Assembly: GCA_027068435.1 (NCBI GenBank)
Contig: JAMOTA010000038.1
Coordinates: forward strand, 47,742 to 111,741
Length of the DNA: 64,000 nt
Direction of reading: 5' to 3'
Origin: Sulfurovum sp.
GTDB taxonomy: Bacteria; Campylobacterota; Campylobacteria; Campylobacterales; Sulfurovaceae
Part shown: positions 26,279 to 35,827 of the stretch, piece after piece
Layout: each line of letters begins with the position of its first letter
How positions within the stretch are numbered: position 1 is the first letter of the stretch
The notes under the pieces: model-generated
Databases searched by the model: none
What the model saw: the letters and a program-made list of their open reading frames with translations, nothing else
What the model was told of the DNA's origin: nothing
Translations under genes and position numbers: made by a program

Positions 26279-26491
26279 TTAGTTAGCTACTGCCGCAGCT
26301 TGTGCAGCTTTCTTTTTCATTGTTCTTAATGTAGAAGCAGCAACTCTTACTCTTTTTGTTGTTCCATCTTCAAGTGTAATTTTTACAGATCTTAAGTTTG
26401 GAAGTTGTCTTCTTTTTGTTTTGTTGTTTGCATGAGAAACATTGTTTCCTACTAATGGCCCTTTGCCAGTGATTTCACATTTTCTTGACAT
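26279..26491 (-). CDS. rpmB: Ribosomal protein bL28
   Basis: 70 aa starting [20 protein letters not shown]. An in-frame ATG 30 bases upstream would add ten residues, but AGAAGG sits about 8 bases before this ATG and the family starts here. Matches L28 throughout ([28 protein letters not shown]). A short Ala-rich tail extends beyond the usual length. Transcribed on its own between the channel gene and rpe. Confidence 0.96.
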   Translation of the reverse strand: MSRKCEITGKGPLVGNNVSHANNKTKRRQLPNLRSVKITLEDGTTKRVRVAASTLRTMKKKAAQAAAVAN

Positions 26492-26684
26492 GATAATACC
26501 TTCTGTTGATGTAGATCTCATAAATTAGCTATGACATCTTGAATATTTTGTGCGATTATAGGCAATTTGAACATAAAATTTGCTTAACTCTAGTTAAGTG
26601 TGAGTATGAAGCTAAAATTTTAATATTTTCTTTGAACTTTTTTATGAATAGCTCTTTTTTTAATTTTGGCAAGTTTGATTTTGA

Positions 26685-26690
26685 TATAAT
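26685..26690 (+). promoter_or_regulatory. -10 element of rpe
   Basis: TATAAT preceded by AT-rich sequence with T-runs; lies 25 bases before the rpe ATG. It falls inside an upstream in-frame extension of the ORF, which supports the later start. Confidence 0.5.
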
Positions 26691-26715
26691 AATAAAAATT
26701 AATTTTGGGGAATAT

Positions 26716-27357
26716 ATGTTAATAGCACCTAGTATACTTTCGGCAGATTTTGGAAATTTGGCTCGTGATGTAAAAGCCATTTGTGAGGGTGGTTGTGATT
26801 TGGTTCATGTAGATGTAATGGATGGGCATTTTGTTCCTAACCTTACCATAGGACCAGTAGTGGTTGAAGCAGTAGCAAAAGTAGCTACAAAACCTCTTGA
26901 TATTCATCTTATGGTAGAGAACAACAGTTTCTTTGTAGATTTGTTTGCACCTTTGAATCCTGAGTATATCTCTTTTCATATAGAAGAGGAGAAGCATCCG
27001 CATAGACTTATACAGAAAATCCGTGCTTTAGGGATAAAACCTGCTATTACACTAAACCCACATACCCCACCTGAATCTATAGAGTTTTTGTTAGAAGATG
27101 TAGATATGGTTCTACTTATGTCTGTAAACCCTGGTTTTGGTGGACAAAAGTTTATTGGCTCAGTAGTAGAAAAAGCGAAACGATTGAAAAAACTTATCAA
27201 TGAGAAAAATCCTAAGTGTCTGATAGAAGTAGATGGTGGGGTAAATGATGTAAATGTAAAAGTACTTGAAGAAGCAGGTGTTGATGTAGTCGTTGCTGGT
27301 TCATTTGTCTATAAACATCCAGAGGGGATAGCCAAAGCTATTTCTGCGTTAAAATAA
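26716..27357 (+). CDS. rpe: Ribulose-phosphate 3-epimerase
   Basis: 213 aa from ATG 26716, chosen because the family begins MLIAPSILSADFGNL and GGGGA lies just upstream; an ORF starting at 26539 adds 59 unrelated residues and spans the promoter. TIM barrel with HVDVMDGHFVPN (metal-binding Asp/His), LMSVNPGFGGQKF and EVDGGVN. Interconverts ribulose-5-phosphate and xylulose-5-phosphate. Followed by trpF after a short hairpin. Confidence 0.96.
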   Translation: MLIAPSILSADFGNLARDVKAICEGGCDLVHVDVMDGHFVPNLTIGPVVVEAVAKVATKPLDIHLMVENNSFFVDLFAPLNPEYISFHIEEEKHPHRLIQKIRALGIKPAITLNPHTPPESIEFLLEDVDMVLLMSVNPGFGGQKFIGSVVEKAKRLKKLINEKNPKCLIEVDGGVNDVNVKVLEEAGVDVVVAGSFVYKHPEGIAKAISALK

Positions 27358-27366
27358 TTATTTTTA

Positions 27367-27384
27367 TGGTGGGTTTACTCACCA
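27367..27384 (+). other. Hairpin between rpe and trpF
   Basis: TGGTGGG (27367-27373) pairs with CTCACCA (27378-27384) around TTTA, with one G-T pair. It ends just before the AAAGGGAAA ribosome-binding site of trpF. No T-run follows, so an intercistronic mRNA-stability element is more likely than a terminator. Confidence 0.35.
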
Positions 27385-27399
27385 AAAGGGAAAGTAAAT

Positions 27400-27990
27400 A
27401 TGAGAGTCAAAATTTGTGGTATTACCAATATGAGAGATGCACTACATGCTGTAGAGTGTGGAGCAGATGCACTAGGTTTTGTTTTTTATAACAAGTCACC
27501 GCGTTACATCACTTCATCAGCAGCAAAACGTATAATAGATAAGCTACCTCCTTTTGTAGAGAGAGTAGGGCTTTTTGTAAATGAAGGGGTAGATACCATA
27601 GATACAGTCTGTAAATATACAGATATTTCACTGGCTCAGATTCACTTTGAAGTAGATGAAGAGTCTTTAGATGTTATAGCTTCTAAAACACTGCCTGTTG
27701 TACGTGCTTTATCAGCAGAAGATATACACAAGTTTTCAGATAGATACCGTTTAGTTGATGCCTATTGTGAAGCTTATGGAGGAAGTGGTAAGCGTTTAAA
27801 TTTAGAGTGGTTTGATGGTGTTGACTGTTCTAAAATAATCTTAGCTGGAGGGTTAACACCTGAAAATATATCCGAAGTAAAGAAATATGGTTTTTATGGT
27901 GTAGATGTAAGCTCTGGGGTAGAGTCTATTAAGGGTAAGAAAGACCCTAAAAAAGTCGCTCAGTTTATCGCCAATGCAAAAAGTCTTTAA
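27400..27990 (+). CDS. trpF: Phosphoribosylanthranilate isomerase
   Basis: 196 aa. Third step of tryptophan synthesis. Starts MRVKICGITNMRDALHAVECGADALGFVF-like, with the catalytic Cys in KICGIT and Asp in the second half (LVDAYCEAYGG). ILAGGLTPENI and GVDVSSGVES are the phosphate-binding end of the barrel. Not in a trp operon here; linked to rpe and an exonuclease, with a 17-base overlap into the latter. Confidence 0.96.
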   Translation: MRVKICGITNMRDALHAVECGADALGFVFYNKSPRYITSSAAKRIIDKLPPFVERVGLFVNEGVDTIDTVCKYTDISLAQIHFEVDEESLDVIASKTLPVVRALSAEDIHKFSDRYRLVDAYCEAYGGSGKRLNLEWFDGVDCSKIILAGGLTPENISEVKKYGFYGVDVSSGVESIKGKKDPKKVAQFIANAKSL

Positions 27991-28777
27991 TGAACTAACC
28001 CAAGCTTTTCGTAAGCATGATGGGCTATTAGATAAAGAGCAGTATAGAAAAATAGCTATGAAGCATACTACTTTACTTGAAGATAGTGATACCATATTTA
28101 TTTTACTGCAAGCTTCAGGCTATCCTATAGAAGAGGAGAATGGGAAGTATAAACTTGAAACCTGTTTTACTCCTTATGAAGAGCAGAAGTATTGTATTTT
28201 AGATATAGAGACTAATGGTAGTAAACCAGGAACGTCACAAGTAATTGAAATAGGTGCAGTTATGGTACAAAATGGTGAAATAATAGATAAATTTGAAACC
28301 TTTGTCGAGTGTGCTTTTTTACCAAAGTATATTAGTAAAATTACAGGTATTGAACCTATGGACCTCATAGGTGCACCCTCAAGAAGAGAAGCGTTAACTA
28401 AGCTAAGAGAATTTATGGGTAATGCTATTTTTGTAGCACATAACGTAAATTTTGATTATGGATTTTTAAATGCCTCTTTTGACCGTTTTGGTTTAGGAGG
28501 CATAGGTAACCTTCAACTCTGTACTATAGAGTTAGCAAGAAGAACATTTGAGAGTGAGCGTTATGGATTGGCTTATCTTATAGAATCTCTCAAGATAGAG
28601 ACAGCCACACATCACCGTGCCTACAGTGATGCAGTATGTGCAGCCAAAGTAATGCAGAAGAGTGTCACTACCTTACCAGAGTATGTAAAAAGCACAGATG
28701 ATCTGTTGTGCTTTTCTATTTCAAGTAAAAAAGTAAGACGCCTAAAAAAAGAGAACTTAAAACTATCTCTTTCCTAG
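27974..28777 (+). CDS. DnaQ-like 3'-5' exonuclease
   Basis: 267 aa, ATG inside the end of trpF. A short N-terminal helical region (about 1-70) precedes a DEDDh exonuclease domain: ILDIETNGSKPGTSQVIEIG (ExoI, Asp/Glu), HNVNFDYGFL (ExoII) and HRAYSDAV (ExoIII, His/Asp). Resembles the epsilon-type or PolC-type proofreading exonucleases found as separate proteins in Campylobacterota. Whether it is the replicative proofreading subunit cannot be told from sequence. Ends convergently with the next gene (15-base overlap). Confidence 0.88.
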   Translation: MQKVFNELTQAFRKHDGLLDKEQYRKIAMKHTTLLEDSDTIFILLQASGYPIEEENGKYKLETCFTPYEEQKYCILDIETNGSKPGTSQVIEIGAVMVQNGEIIDKFETFVECAFLPKYISKITGIEPMDLIGAPSRREALTKLREFMGNAIFVAHNVNFDYGFLNASFDRFGLGGIGNLQLCTIELARRTFESERYGLAYLIESLKIETATHHRAYSDAVCAAKVMQKSVTTLPEYVKSTDDLLCFSISSKKVRRLKKENLKLSLS

Positions 28778-29413
28778 TATCTGGTGTAGAAACAAAATTT
28801 GTGCAAAGACTGCTGAAAAGATATTAAGTATAGGGATATAGTTAAATCCAGCAGCTATCATAGCTATCATAGTTGATTTCTTCGTTTTATCTTTTACCTC
28901 TTGCTTATTAGAGATAAACAGAGAACTTACATCATAGATGGTAGGTTTTTTGAGTAAAATAGACCAGAGCCATAACATATACACAGCCCCTACAAGAGGG
29001 ATAAACATCACAGGAAAAGTAAAGATAAACATTACAAACATAAGGAGTGCTGACTTTAGATTGAGTAATAGCGAAGTGATAATGTTTGGTGTACCTACAA
29101 CCTTTGTCTCAGGATAATGTTTTTTTGCAAGTTTAATAAGTAGAGGTTCTACCATAAATGAAGTGGTTATGGAAAGCATAATAATAAAAATTATATAACT
29201 AATAGCAATAGACGCAACAGCCGCCCCTGAAGTTTGAACCCACTCCCAAGGTATCCACGAAAGGTAGCTGATAATAAAACTATTGATACTCTCTTTAGTG
29301 AGCCAAAGCAGAGTAGCGGTAATAGCTAAAGAGATAAGGGTAACTTTAACTACAAAAAGTAGTACCATTGGTGAAAATATATCTTTAAAACTTTTTCCTA
29401 TAATTTGACCCAT
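28763..29413 (-). CDS. EI24/CysZ-like membrane protein
   Basis: 216 aa, four or more predicted membrane helices, with FTFPVMFIPLVGAVYMLWLWSILL-type text in the second half as in the EI24 (CysZ-related) family. CysZ proteins move sulphate, but many EI24 members are uncharacterised, so the substrate is not assigned. The 3' end overlaps the exonuclease gene on the other strand. Nine bases separate its start from the upstream gamma-carbonic-anhydrase-like gene. Confidence 0.75.
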   Translation of the reverse strand: MGQIIGKSFKDIFSPMVLLFVVKVTLISLAITATLLWLTKESINSFIISYLSWIPWEWVQTSGAAVASIAISYIIFIIMLSITTSFMVEPLLIKLAKKHYPETKVVGTPNIITSLLLNLKSALLMFVMFIFTFPVMFIPLVGAVYMLWLWSILLKKPTIYDVSSLFISNKQEVKDKTKKSTMIAMIAAGFNYIPILNIFSAVFAQILFLHQILGKR

Positions 29414-29422
29414 TGTAGCACC

Positions 29423-29947
29423 TTATAAATATTCATTTTTAAATGCTACATAACGAGAAGCAGAAGCATAAAGCTCTTTTACCTCTTCATCTGTAAGTTC
29501 ACGTACTACTTTAGCAGGACTTCCCATAATAAGACTTCTTGGAGGAAAGACTTTATTTTTAGTGACTAAAGAAGAAGCACCAACTATAGACTCTTTTCCT
29601 ATAACGGCACCATCTAAAATAGTAGCACTCATCCCTATAAGACAAGCATCTTCTATGGTACAACCATGTAGCATTACCCTATGTCCTACAGTTACGTCAT
29701 TGCCTATGACAGTAGGGTTACCATCTGACATATCAGCTTTTTTATGGTGGGTTACGTGTATCATGCTGAGGTCTTGAATATTACTTCTATCTCCAATACT
29801 AATATGGTGAACATCACCACGCACTACACAACCAAACCACACAGCGGAGTCTTCACCCATTTTAACGCGACCTATAACTGATGCTCCCTCGGCTATCCAT
29901 GCGTTTTTCTTAAGTTCTGGTATCCACTCTTTAAATTTAATTATCAT
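29423..29947 (-). CDS. Gamma-carbonic-anhydrase-like hexapeptide protein
   Basis: 174 aa left-handed beta-helix protein with hexapeptide repeats (VIGRVKMGEDSAVWFGCVVRGD, IGDRSNIQDLSMIHV). Metal-ligand histidines are in IHVTHH and VGHRVMLHG, as in gamma carbonic anhydrases (YrdA/PaaY group). C-terminal helix ends the protein. Catalytic activity is not certain for this group. Its first base coincides with the last base of ppk, so translation is coupled. Confidence 0.9.
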   Translation of the reverse strand: MIIKFKEWIPELKKNAWIAEGASVIGRVKMGEDSAVWFGCVVRGDVHHISIGDRSNIQDLSMIHVTHHKKADMSDGNPTVIGNDVTVGHRVMLHGCTIEDACLIGMSATILDGAVIGKESIVGASSLVTKNKVFPPRSLIMGSPAKVVRELTDEEVKELYASASRYVAFKNEYL

Positions 29948-32034
29948 TATTTATCCTTCAATATACGACTAGCTAATCTACTTACATAGTCTGGTGTCTC
30001 TTTTTTGGTTTTGTCATGTATTTTATTGACATAGTGTTCTAGTATGGTATGGTTGTTTACAGCTTTTCCTAAAAGAGGTACTTTTACGTAGTTACCATCT
30101 TCCTGTAAGTCCCATCTTAGTTGATTATCAGATAGTTGTAACTTAAGAATTTGCTCTATCTTCTCTGTAAGCTTCTCTTCTAAAATAGGAGTCATAAGCT
30201 CTATGCGTCGTTCTAGGTTTCTAGGCATGAGATCTGCACTTGCAATGTAACATTTTACTTTTTGGTTTTTAAAGTAGTAGATACGTGGATGCTCTAAGTA
30301 CTTACCGATAATAGAAGAGACAGAGATGTTTTCACTAATTCCTTTAATACCTGGTTTTAAACTACAAATACCACGTATAATCAAGTCTATTTTACACCCA
30401 TCTTGAGACGCTCTGTAGAGGGCTTTTATAATATCTGTATCTACTAAAGAGTTTGCCTTGAGTATGATGTGTCCCTCTGTTGCGTACTTGCTCTCTTTTT
30501 CTATAAATTTTATAAGCTTAGGCTTTATCTGTACGGGTGACATATAGAGTGTATCTAGCTTTGTATAGGTAGAGAACCCTGTAAGAAAGTGAAAGAAGTG
30601 TGTTGCATCTTTAGAGAAGGTCTCTTTAGCTGTAAAGAGTGAAATGTCAGTATAGATTTTTGCTGTACTAGGGTTGTAGTTCCCTGTAGCTAAATGGACA
30701 TAACTTTGTAGTTTTCTCCCTTTTCTCTTAATGACTTGTGCTATCTTGGCATGTACTTTAAGCCCAGGAATACCATAAACTACATGTGCTCCCGCATCTT
30801 CTAATGCTCTAGCCCAGCGTAAGTTGTTCTCTTCATCAAAACGTGCTTTGAGTTCTACAAGCACCATCACTTGCTTCCCATCACGTACCGCATCTATGAG
30901 TGCTTTAACGATGGGAGATTTTGGACCTGCACGGTAGAGGGTCATACGAATAGCAAGTGTATCAGGGTCAGCAGCAGCTTGTTTAATAAACTGAATAACA
31001 GGCTCAAAACTATCATAAGGATGATAAAGAAGTATATCTTGTTTCTCTATGGCTTCAAAAATGTTTTCAGTGTTTAGTGGTGGTAGTGTCTTTGGCGTAA
31101 AGGTAGGAAGGACAAGATGAGAGAGGGCTTTGTCTCCTACTATCTGCCATAGTGAACCAAGGTTAAGAGGAAGACTTTTGTAAGAGTAGATATCATTTTT
31201 ATCTAGATTCATATGTGATAAAAGAAAATTTACAAGATATGTATCTGCACCTTCCATAAGTTCTAAACGTATGAGAGAACCTTTGTTTCTTGACCGTAGT
31301 CCCTCTTGTAAAATCTCTAAGAAGTCATCAGCCTCTTCTTCTTCTATCTCTATATCGGCATTTCTTGTTACTCTAAATGGTGTAGAGGCTAGTTGCTTAA
31401 ACCCTGGAAACAAATCTGAAGCAAAATGCTCTACCACAGACTCTATAGGTACAAAAGTTTGACCTAACTGTATGAATCGTGGGAGTATTCTCGGTATGCG
31501 TATAAGCCCATGTTTGATGTTTTTTGAGTCATCTTTAAGTGTAATTGCCAAACCAAAACTAAGGTTGTTTAAGTGAGGGAATGGGTGTGTTGCATCTACA
31601 GCGATGGGGATAATAACAGGGTAAATCTCTGAGAAGAAAATTTCAGTTATCTCTACCTGTTCCTCTTGGTTTAATCGGTTAAAGTTCTTAATCTGTACCC
31701 CATGAGTATGAAGTTTAGAGATAATAGAGGTGTAACATGACTCTAGTATTTTATGTTCAGCATGTAAGTAGGTATGAATAGCATCTAGCTGTTCACTAGG
31801 GGTAAGCTTATCTGCTCCTGTCTCTTGTATTCGTGCTTTGAAGAGAGCCTTGAGCCCTGCAACACGAATCATATAAAATTCGTCAAGATTGGTACCATAA
31901 ATAGCTAAGAATTTTAAGCGTTCTAATGGAGGTAGTGTTTCATCAAGTGCTTGTGCTAATACACGAGAGTTAAACTGTAACCATGAGAGTTCACGGTTAA
32001 AGTAAAGTTGAGAAGAGTTAAGATCTAATGCCAT
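29947..32034 (-). CDS. ppk: Polyphosphate kinase 1
   Basis: 695 aa. Polymerises ATP gamma-phosphate into polyphosphate. All four domains can be followed: N-terminal LYFNRELSWLQFNSRVL, the head domain, and two phospholipase-D-like catalytic domains with the autophosphorylated His in YVHLATGNYNPSTAK. RMTLYRAGPKSPIVKAL and ARFDEENNLRWARALE are further signatures. Normal length. Downstream of uvrB on the same strand, 74 bases apart. Confidence 0.97.
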   Translation of the reverse strand: MALDLNSSQLYFNRELSWLQFNSRVLAQALDETLPPLERLKFLAIYGTNLDEFYMIRVAGLKALFKARIQETGADKLTPSEQLDAIHTYLHAEHKILESCYTSIISKLHTHGVQIKNFNRLNQEEQVEITEIFFSEIYPVIIPIAVDATHPFPHLNNLSFGLAITLKDDSKNIKHGLIRIPRILPRFIQLGQTFVPIESVVEHFASDLFPGFKQLASTPFRVTRNADIEIEEEEADDFLEILQEGLRSRNKGSLIRLELMEGADTYLVNFLLSHMNLDKNDIYSYKSLPLNLGSLWQIVGDKALSHLVLPTFTPKTLPPLNTENIFEAIEKQDILLYHPYDSFEPVIQFIKQAAADPDTLAIRMTLYRAGPKSPIVKALIDAVRDGKQVMVLVELKARFDEENNLRWARALEDAGAHVVYGIPGLKVHAKIAQVIKRKGRKLQSYVHLATGNYNPSTAKIYTDISLFTAKETFSKDATHFFHFLTGFSTYTKLDTLYMSPVQIKPKLIKFIEKESKYATEGHIILKANSLVDTDIIKALYRASQDGCKIDLIIRGICSLKPGIKGISENISVSSIIGKYLEHPRIYYFKNQKVKCYIASADLMPRNLERRIELMTPILEEKLTEKIEQILKLQLSDNQLRWDLQEDGNYVKVPLLGKAVNNHTILEHYVNKIHDKTKKETPDYVSRLASRILKDK

Positions 32035-32108
32035 AATATTTGCCTATATAATGTATATTTTTATGTATTATAGCGAAAAATATTTTTGTGGTGATTTTAG
32101 AGAATAAA

Positions 32109-34082
32109 TTACAATTTTTTAACCTTAGCTATCTCATCTCTTAACCTAGCAGCCTCTTCAAACTCTAAGTTTTTAGCGGCTGCTAACATCTTGGCTTTAA
32201 GCTCTTTTACGAGTTGTTGTCTCTCAGCCTTTGGCATCTTATCTAGCTTAGAGCGTTTGTTATAAAGCTCTCCATCATCATCTACTTTAAGGTTTGTATC
32301 TAGTTCTCTTAGTGTTGTTTTTGGGGTGATACCATGAAGTGTGTTGTACTCCATCTGTTTTTGACGTCTTTGTTGGGTGGTGTCTATGGTAAACTGCATA
32401 GAATCAGTGATTCTTTTAGCATACATAAGTACTTGCCCTTTAGCGTTTCTAGCTGCACGACCAGAAGTCTGTATGAGTGCTGTACGTGAACGTAAAAAAC
32501 CCTCTTTATCTGCATCTAGTATGGCTACAAGAATCACCTCTGGAAGGTCTAGACCCTCTCTAAGTAGGTTAATCCCTATAAGAATGTCAAACTCTCCTAA
32601 ACGTAAAGAGCGTATGGTTTGGTTACGTTCTATGGCGTCCATATCTGAGTGCATGTGTTTGGCTTTAAGTCCAAGGTCGTTGTAGTAGGTGGCAAGCTCT
32701 TCAGCCATTTTTTTAGTAAGCACGGTAATAAGCACTCTCTCATTCCGTGCAATAATAGGCTTCATACGGTCATGTAAGTTCTCTACTTGGTAGGTGCTGT
32801 CTATGACTTCTATGGGAGGGTCAAGCAGACCAGTAGGGCGTACTACTTGTTCTGCTACAACTGAAGAGAGTTCTAACTCTAGGGGTGAGGGGGTAGCAGA
32901 GACAAAGAGAAAGTGTGGTGCTTTATGAATGTATTCATCAAACATAAGCGGTCTGTTATCTAGTGCTGAGGGTAGTCTAAACCCATGGTCAACCAGTACC
33001 TCTTTACGACTTCTGTCCCCTGCGTACATACCTCTAAACTGAGGTAAACTTACATGTGATTCATCGACAATGACAAGGTAGTCATCGTGCATGGCTTCAA
33101 AGTAGTCCATCATGGAGAAGGGTGTCTCTCCTACTTTTTTACCTGTAAGGTGGCGTGAGTAGTTCTCTATCCCTTTACACATGCCCGTAGCTTCTATCAT
33201 CTCTAAGTCAAACTCCGTACGTTGTTTGATGCGGTTGTACTCTATCATACGGTCTTGGCTTTGGTAGTAGGCGAGTCTTTCTCCTAACTCCTCCTCTATG
33301 CTTTTGACTGCAAGGGCAAGTTTCTCTTTTGAGACGATGAACTGGTTTGCAGAGTAAACCGTAGCCTCTTGTACTCCCTCTTCTTTCTCTCCTGTGAGTG
33401 AGTTAAACTCATACAAGGCTTCTATCTCATCTCCAAAGAACTCTATACGTAAAGCAAACTCCTCTGAGTAGGCAGGGTAGATATCTATCACCTCTCCTGT
33501 CACTCTAAAGTCACCTCTGTCAAAAAAGTCGTCATTCCGTTTGTATCCCATGTCAACAAGTCTTAGTAGCAGAGCTTTTTGGTTGTACTCATCTCCTACT
33601 GAGAGTTTTTGAACGATGCTCTTGTAGTCTTCTGGTGAACCTAATCCATAATTGGCAGAAACTGAAGCGATAACGATAACATCATCATGGCTAAGAAGTG
33701 AGGCTGTTGTGCTTAAACGTAAGCGTTCCAACTCTTGGTTTATGGAGGAGTCTTTTTCTATAAAGAGGTCTTGTCTTGGCAGGTAAGCTTCAGGTTGATA
33801 GTAGTCATAGTAGCTGATAAAGTACTCTACATGGTTGTTAGGAAAGAAACTCTTAAACTCGGAGTATAGCTGGGCAGCGAGTGTTTTGTTATGGGTCATT
33901 ATCAGTGTAGGTTTTTTGGTTTTCTCTATCACTTTTGCCATGGTGTAGGTTTTTCCAGAGCCTGTTACCCCTAGTAGCGTTTGGTACTGTTTGCCATCTT
34001 GTATGGAGTGGCTTAGTGCTTCTATGGCAGTAGGTTGGTCTCCTGCGGGTTGGTAAGGGCTAGATACAGTAAAATTTGGCAA
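32109..34082 (-). CDS. uvrB: Excinuclease ABC subunit B
   Basis: 657 aa. Damage-verification helicase of nucleotide excision repair. Walker [13 protein letters not shown], the beta-hairpin region [29 protein letters not shown], helicase motif QTSGRAARN, and a C-terminal UVR domain (about 620-655) that binds UvrC. Typical length and complete. Divergent from the small coiled-coil gene at 34149. Confidence 0.98.
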   Translation of the reverse strand: MPNFTVSSPYQPAGDQPTAIEALSHSIQDGKQYQTLLGVTGSGKTYTMAKVIEKTKKPTLIMTHNKTLAAQLYSEFKSFFPNNHVEYFISYYDYYQPEAYLPRQDLFIEKDSSINQELERLRLSTTASLLSHDDVIVIASVSANYGLGSPEDYKSIVQKLSVGDEYNQKALLLRLVDMGYKRNDDFFDRGDFRVTGEVIDIYPAYSEEFALRIEFFGDEIEALYEFNSLTGEKEEGVQEATVYSANQFIVSKEKLALAVKSIEEELGERLAYYQSQDRMIEYNRIKQRTEFDLEMIEATGMCKGIENYSRHLTGKKVGETPFSMMDYFEAMHDDYLVIVDESHVSLPQFRGMYAGDRSRKEVLVDHGFRLPSALDNRPLMFDEYIHKAPHFLFVSATPSPLELELSSVVAEQVVRPTGLLDPPIEVIDSTYQVENLHDRMKPIIARNERVLITVLTKKMAEELATYYNDLGLKAKHMHSDMDAIERNQTIRSLRLGEFDILIGINLLREGLDLPEVILVAILDADKEGFLRSRTALIQTSGRAARNAKGQVLMYAKRITDSMQFTIDTTQQRRQKQMEYNTLHGITPKTTLRELDTNLKVDDDGELYNKRSKLDKMPKAERQQLVKELKAKMLAAAKNLEFEEAARLRDEIAKVKKL

Positions 34083-34148
34083 ACTTACTCCATGAAAATT
34101 TTAATTAGTTTCGCTATTATAACACAACAAATACTTATGGAGAAAAAT

Positions 34149-34418
34149 ATGTCTGCATTGCAAAAACTACAAAAGAAGATAGAAGAGTGGAAAGTGAACT
34201 ACAAAGTACTTAAAACAGAAAATAGTGAGTTAAAACAACAAGTAGAGGGCATAGTAAATTCTAATGAAGATGAGCTTAGACTCACACATGAACTAGTAGA
34301 GAAAAGTGAAAAGTGTATAGTCTATGAGTTAACTATCACAGCTTTAAAAGAAGAGTTAAAAGAGAAAGATGTAGAGATAGAGAAGATTATCATGCAAGTA
34401 GAAACACTACTTGACTAA
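34149..34418 (+). CDS. Small coiled-coil protein
   Basis: 89 aa from ATG 34149, preceded by GGAG (34139-34142); upstream in-frame starts at 34137 and 34035 overlap the uvrB promoter side. Almost entirely helical with heptads (LQKLQKKIEEWKVNYKVLK, ENSELKQQVEG, ITALKEELKEKDVEIEKI). Partnered with the following 73 aa gene. A role in cell division alongside a ZapA-like partner is possible, by analogy with ZapB, but that is only inference from size and coiled coil. Confidence 0.65.
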   Translation: MSALQKLQKKIEEWKVNYKVLKTENSELKQQVEGIVNSNEDELRLTHELVEKSEKCIVYELTITALKEELKEKDVEIEKIIMQVETLLD

Positions 34419-34463
34419 TATTAGGTAAAGTAAAACAAATACAAATTATAAAAAGGAAATAAG

Positions 34464-34685
34464 ATGAAAAATGTAGCACTCACAGTAGCAGGTAGCCGTT
34501 ATGAGATTAAACTAGAAGATGACTTTGCAGACTTTGTCAACAAAGATTTACAAGAAGCGGGGATAAACCTAAACCAAGATAACAAACCAGACAAGCTTTT
34601 AAATGCTTACCTACGTTTAGCTAAACAAGCTAACAACTATGAAGAGGAGATAGAGCTTCTTATCGAAACATTAGAAGGTTTGTAA
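34464..34685 (+). CDS. ZapA-like small protein
   Basis: 73 aa, ATG after AAAGGAAAT. An N-terminal beta-rich part (VALTVAGSRYEIKLEDDFADF) followed by a helical part resembles the layout of ZapA, the FtsZ-bundling protein, but it is short and the match is by eye only. Follows a coiled-coil gene by 45 bases. Treat as a hypothetical protein with a possible division role. Confidence 0.5.
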   Translation: MKNVALTVAGSRYEIKLEDDFADFVNKDLQEAGINLNQDNKPDKLLNAYLRLAKQANNYEEEIELLIETLEGL

Positions 34686-34738
34686 AAAATGTTGAATTTT
34701 ATTTTTAATTAAGGATAAAAGGGTTATACTTTGTTAGG

Positions 34739-34754
34739 TCAGTTATTGAACTGA
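34739..34754 (+). other. Leader hairpin of the first prepilin gene
   Basis: TCAGTT-ATTG-AACTGA is a perfect 6-bp inverted repeat, 25 bases before the prepilin ATG and after a TATACT (34725-34730) that could be its -10. It would lie in the 5' leader of the message. Confidence 0.35.
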
Positions 34755-34779
34755 TACTATTATTTTTCAGGAGATTATC

Positions 34780-35199
34780 ATGAATAACATGAGACGTGGT
34801 TTTACAATGATCGAATTAATTTTTGTTATCGTTATTATCGGTATTTTAGCAGCGGTAGCTATCCCTAAATTGGCAGAAACAAGTAAAAGTGCAAAACAAG
34901 CAAATGTTAAATTGTTTGTATCTACACTTAACACAACAGTTGGTGCAACTATGTGGGCAAAAGCTTTAAAAGCAGATAGTGGAAAGTTAGTAACAAATGA
35001 GTGTGCTAATATGAAAACTTTATATTTACAAGGGAATATCCCATCTGAAATAACAATTGGTACTGATAACTGTCTGATTACAGTTGATGAAAATATTGTA
35101 GTTGCAGCTGGTAAAGACGCGAATACTACAGTTACTTTTAATGATGGTAGTACAATTGAGGGACCAATTTGGGATCTTAATACAACATTATTTAACTAA
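34780..35199 (+). CDS. Type IV prepilin-like protein A
   Basis: 139 aa, ATG after CAGGAG (34768-). Short leader MNNMRRG ending in Gly, then the type III signal FTMIELIFVIVIIGILAAVA with Glu at +5 and a Pro at the helix end, the hallmark of type IV pilins and pseudopilins cut by PilD. Soluble domain has two Cys (about residues 72 and 88) that could form a disulphide loop. No pilus assembly genes are adjacent. It may be a minor pilin or pseudopilin for secretion or DNA uptake. Confidence 0.88.
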   Translation: MNNMRRGFTMIELIFVIVIIGILAAVAIPKLAETSKSAKQANVKLFVSTLNTTVGATMWAKALKADSGKLVTNECANMKTLYLQGNIPSEITIGTDNCLITVDENIVVAAGKDANTTVTFNDGSTIEGPIWDLNTTLFN

Positions 35200-35222
35200 T
35201 ATTTAAAATTTTCTTAAATATT

Positions 35223-35250
35223 ACCCTAAGCTTCTGCTTAGGGTTTTTTA
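35223..35250 (+). terminator. Intrinsic terminator after prepilin A
   Basis: CCCTAAGC (35224-35231) / GCTTAGGG (35236-35243) with loop TTCT, followed by TTTTTT (35244-35249). Strong canonical rho-independent terminator, about 25 bases after the stop codon. It separates the two prepilin genes into different transcripts. Confidence 0.92.
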
Positions 35251-35360
35251 TCTTCTTAATCTTCCCCATTAAATTTCTCTAAAACTTCTATCTTTTATTC
35301 TTTTGTAACTTGCTCTAAATTTAGCTATAATATATTAAGTCTATTTCTAAAGGAATTAAA

Positions 35361-35819
35361 ATGTTAAGAAAAAACAGAAGAGCGTTTACACTTATTGAGC
35401 TTATCTTCGTAATATTAATTATAGGCATACTTACTGCTGTTGCAGTGCCTAGGTTTACAGCTACCTCAGTGTTAGCCTATACATCAAAAGCAGGTTCAGA
35501 GTTAGCTGCTGTACGTTCTGCACTTATGACAGAGAGGCAAAAAAGAATTTTAAGAGGTGATACAGACCCTATAGACAGTTTAGCAAAAGATACTATATTT
35601 GACTATTTCAGTGACGATGCAGCAGGTAATGCAGGTGCAGAGATACTTCAGTACCCTCCTACACCTTGTAGCGATGATGTAACTACAGGGTGTTGGAGTA
35701 ATGATGGTACATCATACACTTACTTTTTTGCCGATGAGGGTGATGCAAAGTTTAAATTGGAAAATAGTAAGCTTATCTGTGACGAAGATGCAGCAGATTG
35801 TAAACAATTAGAAAAATAA
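35361..35819 (+). CDS. Type IV prepilin-like protein B
   Basis: 152 aa, ATG after AAAGGAAT. Leader MLRKNRRA with Ala before the cleavage point, then FTLIELIFVILIIGILTAVAV with Glu +5 and a following Pro. The soluble part is about 115 residues with four Cys (PTPCSDDVTTGCW and LICDEDAADC). Different from prepilin A beyond the signal, so a separate component rather than a recent duplicate. Only 8 bases separate it from priA, so cotranscription is likely. Confidence 0.88.
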   Translation: MLRKNRRAFTLIELIFVILIIGILTAVAVPRFTATSVLAYTSKAGSELAAVRSALMTERQKRILRGDTDPIDSLAKDTIFDYFSDDAAGNAGAEILQYPPTPCSDDVTTGCWSNDGTSYTYFFADEGDAKFKLENSKLICDEDAADCKQLEK

Positions 35820-35827
35820 CAGTACAG

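Noticed and set aside
26539..26715. 59-residue N-terminal extension of Rpe
   Set aside because: Hydrophobic, unrelated to the family, and crosses the TATAAT promoter.
27974..27990. trpF-exonuclease fusion
   Set aside because: Different frames with an ordinary 17-base overlap; both genes are complete.
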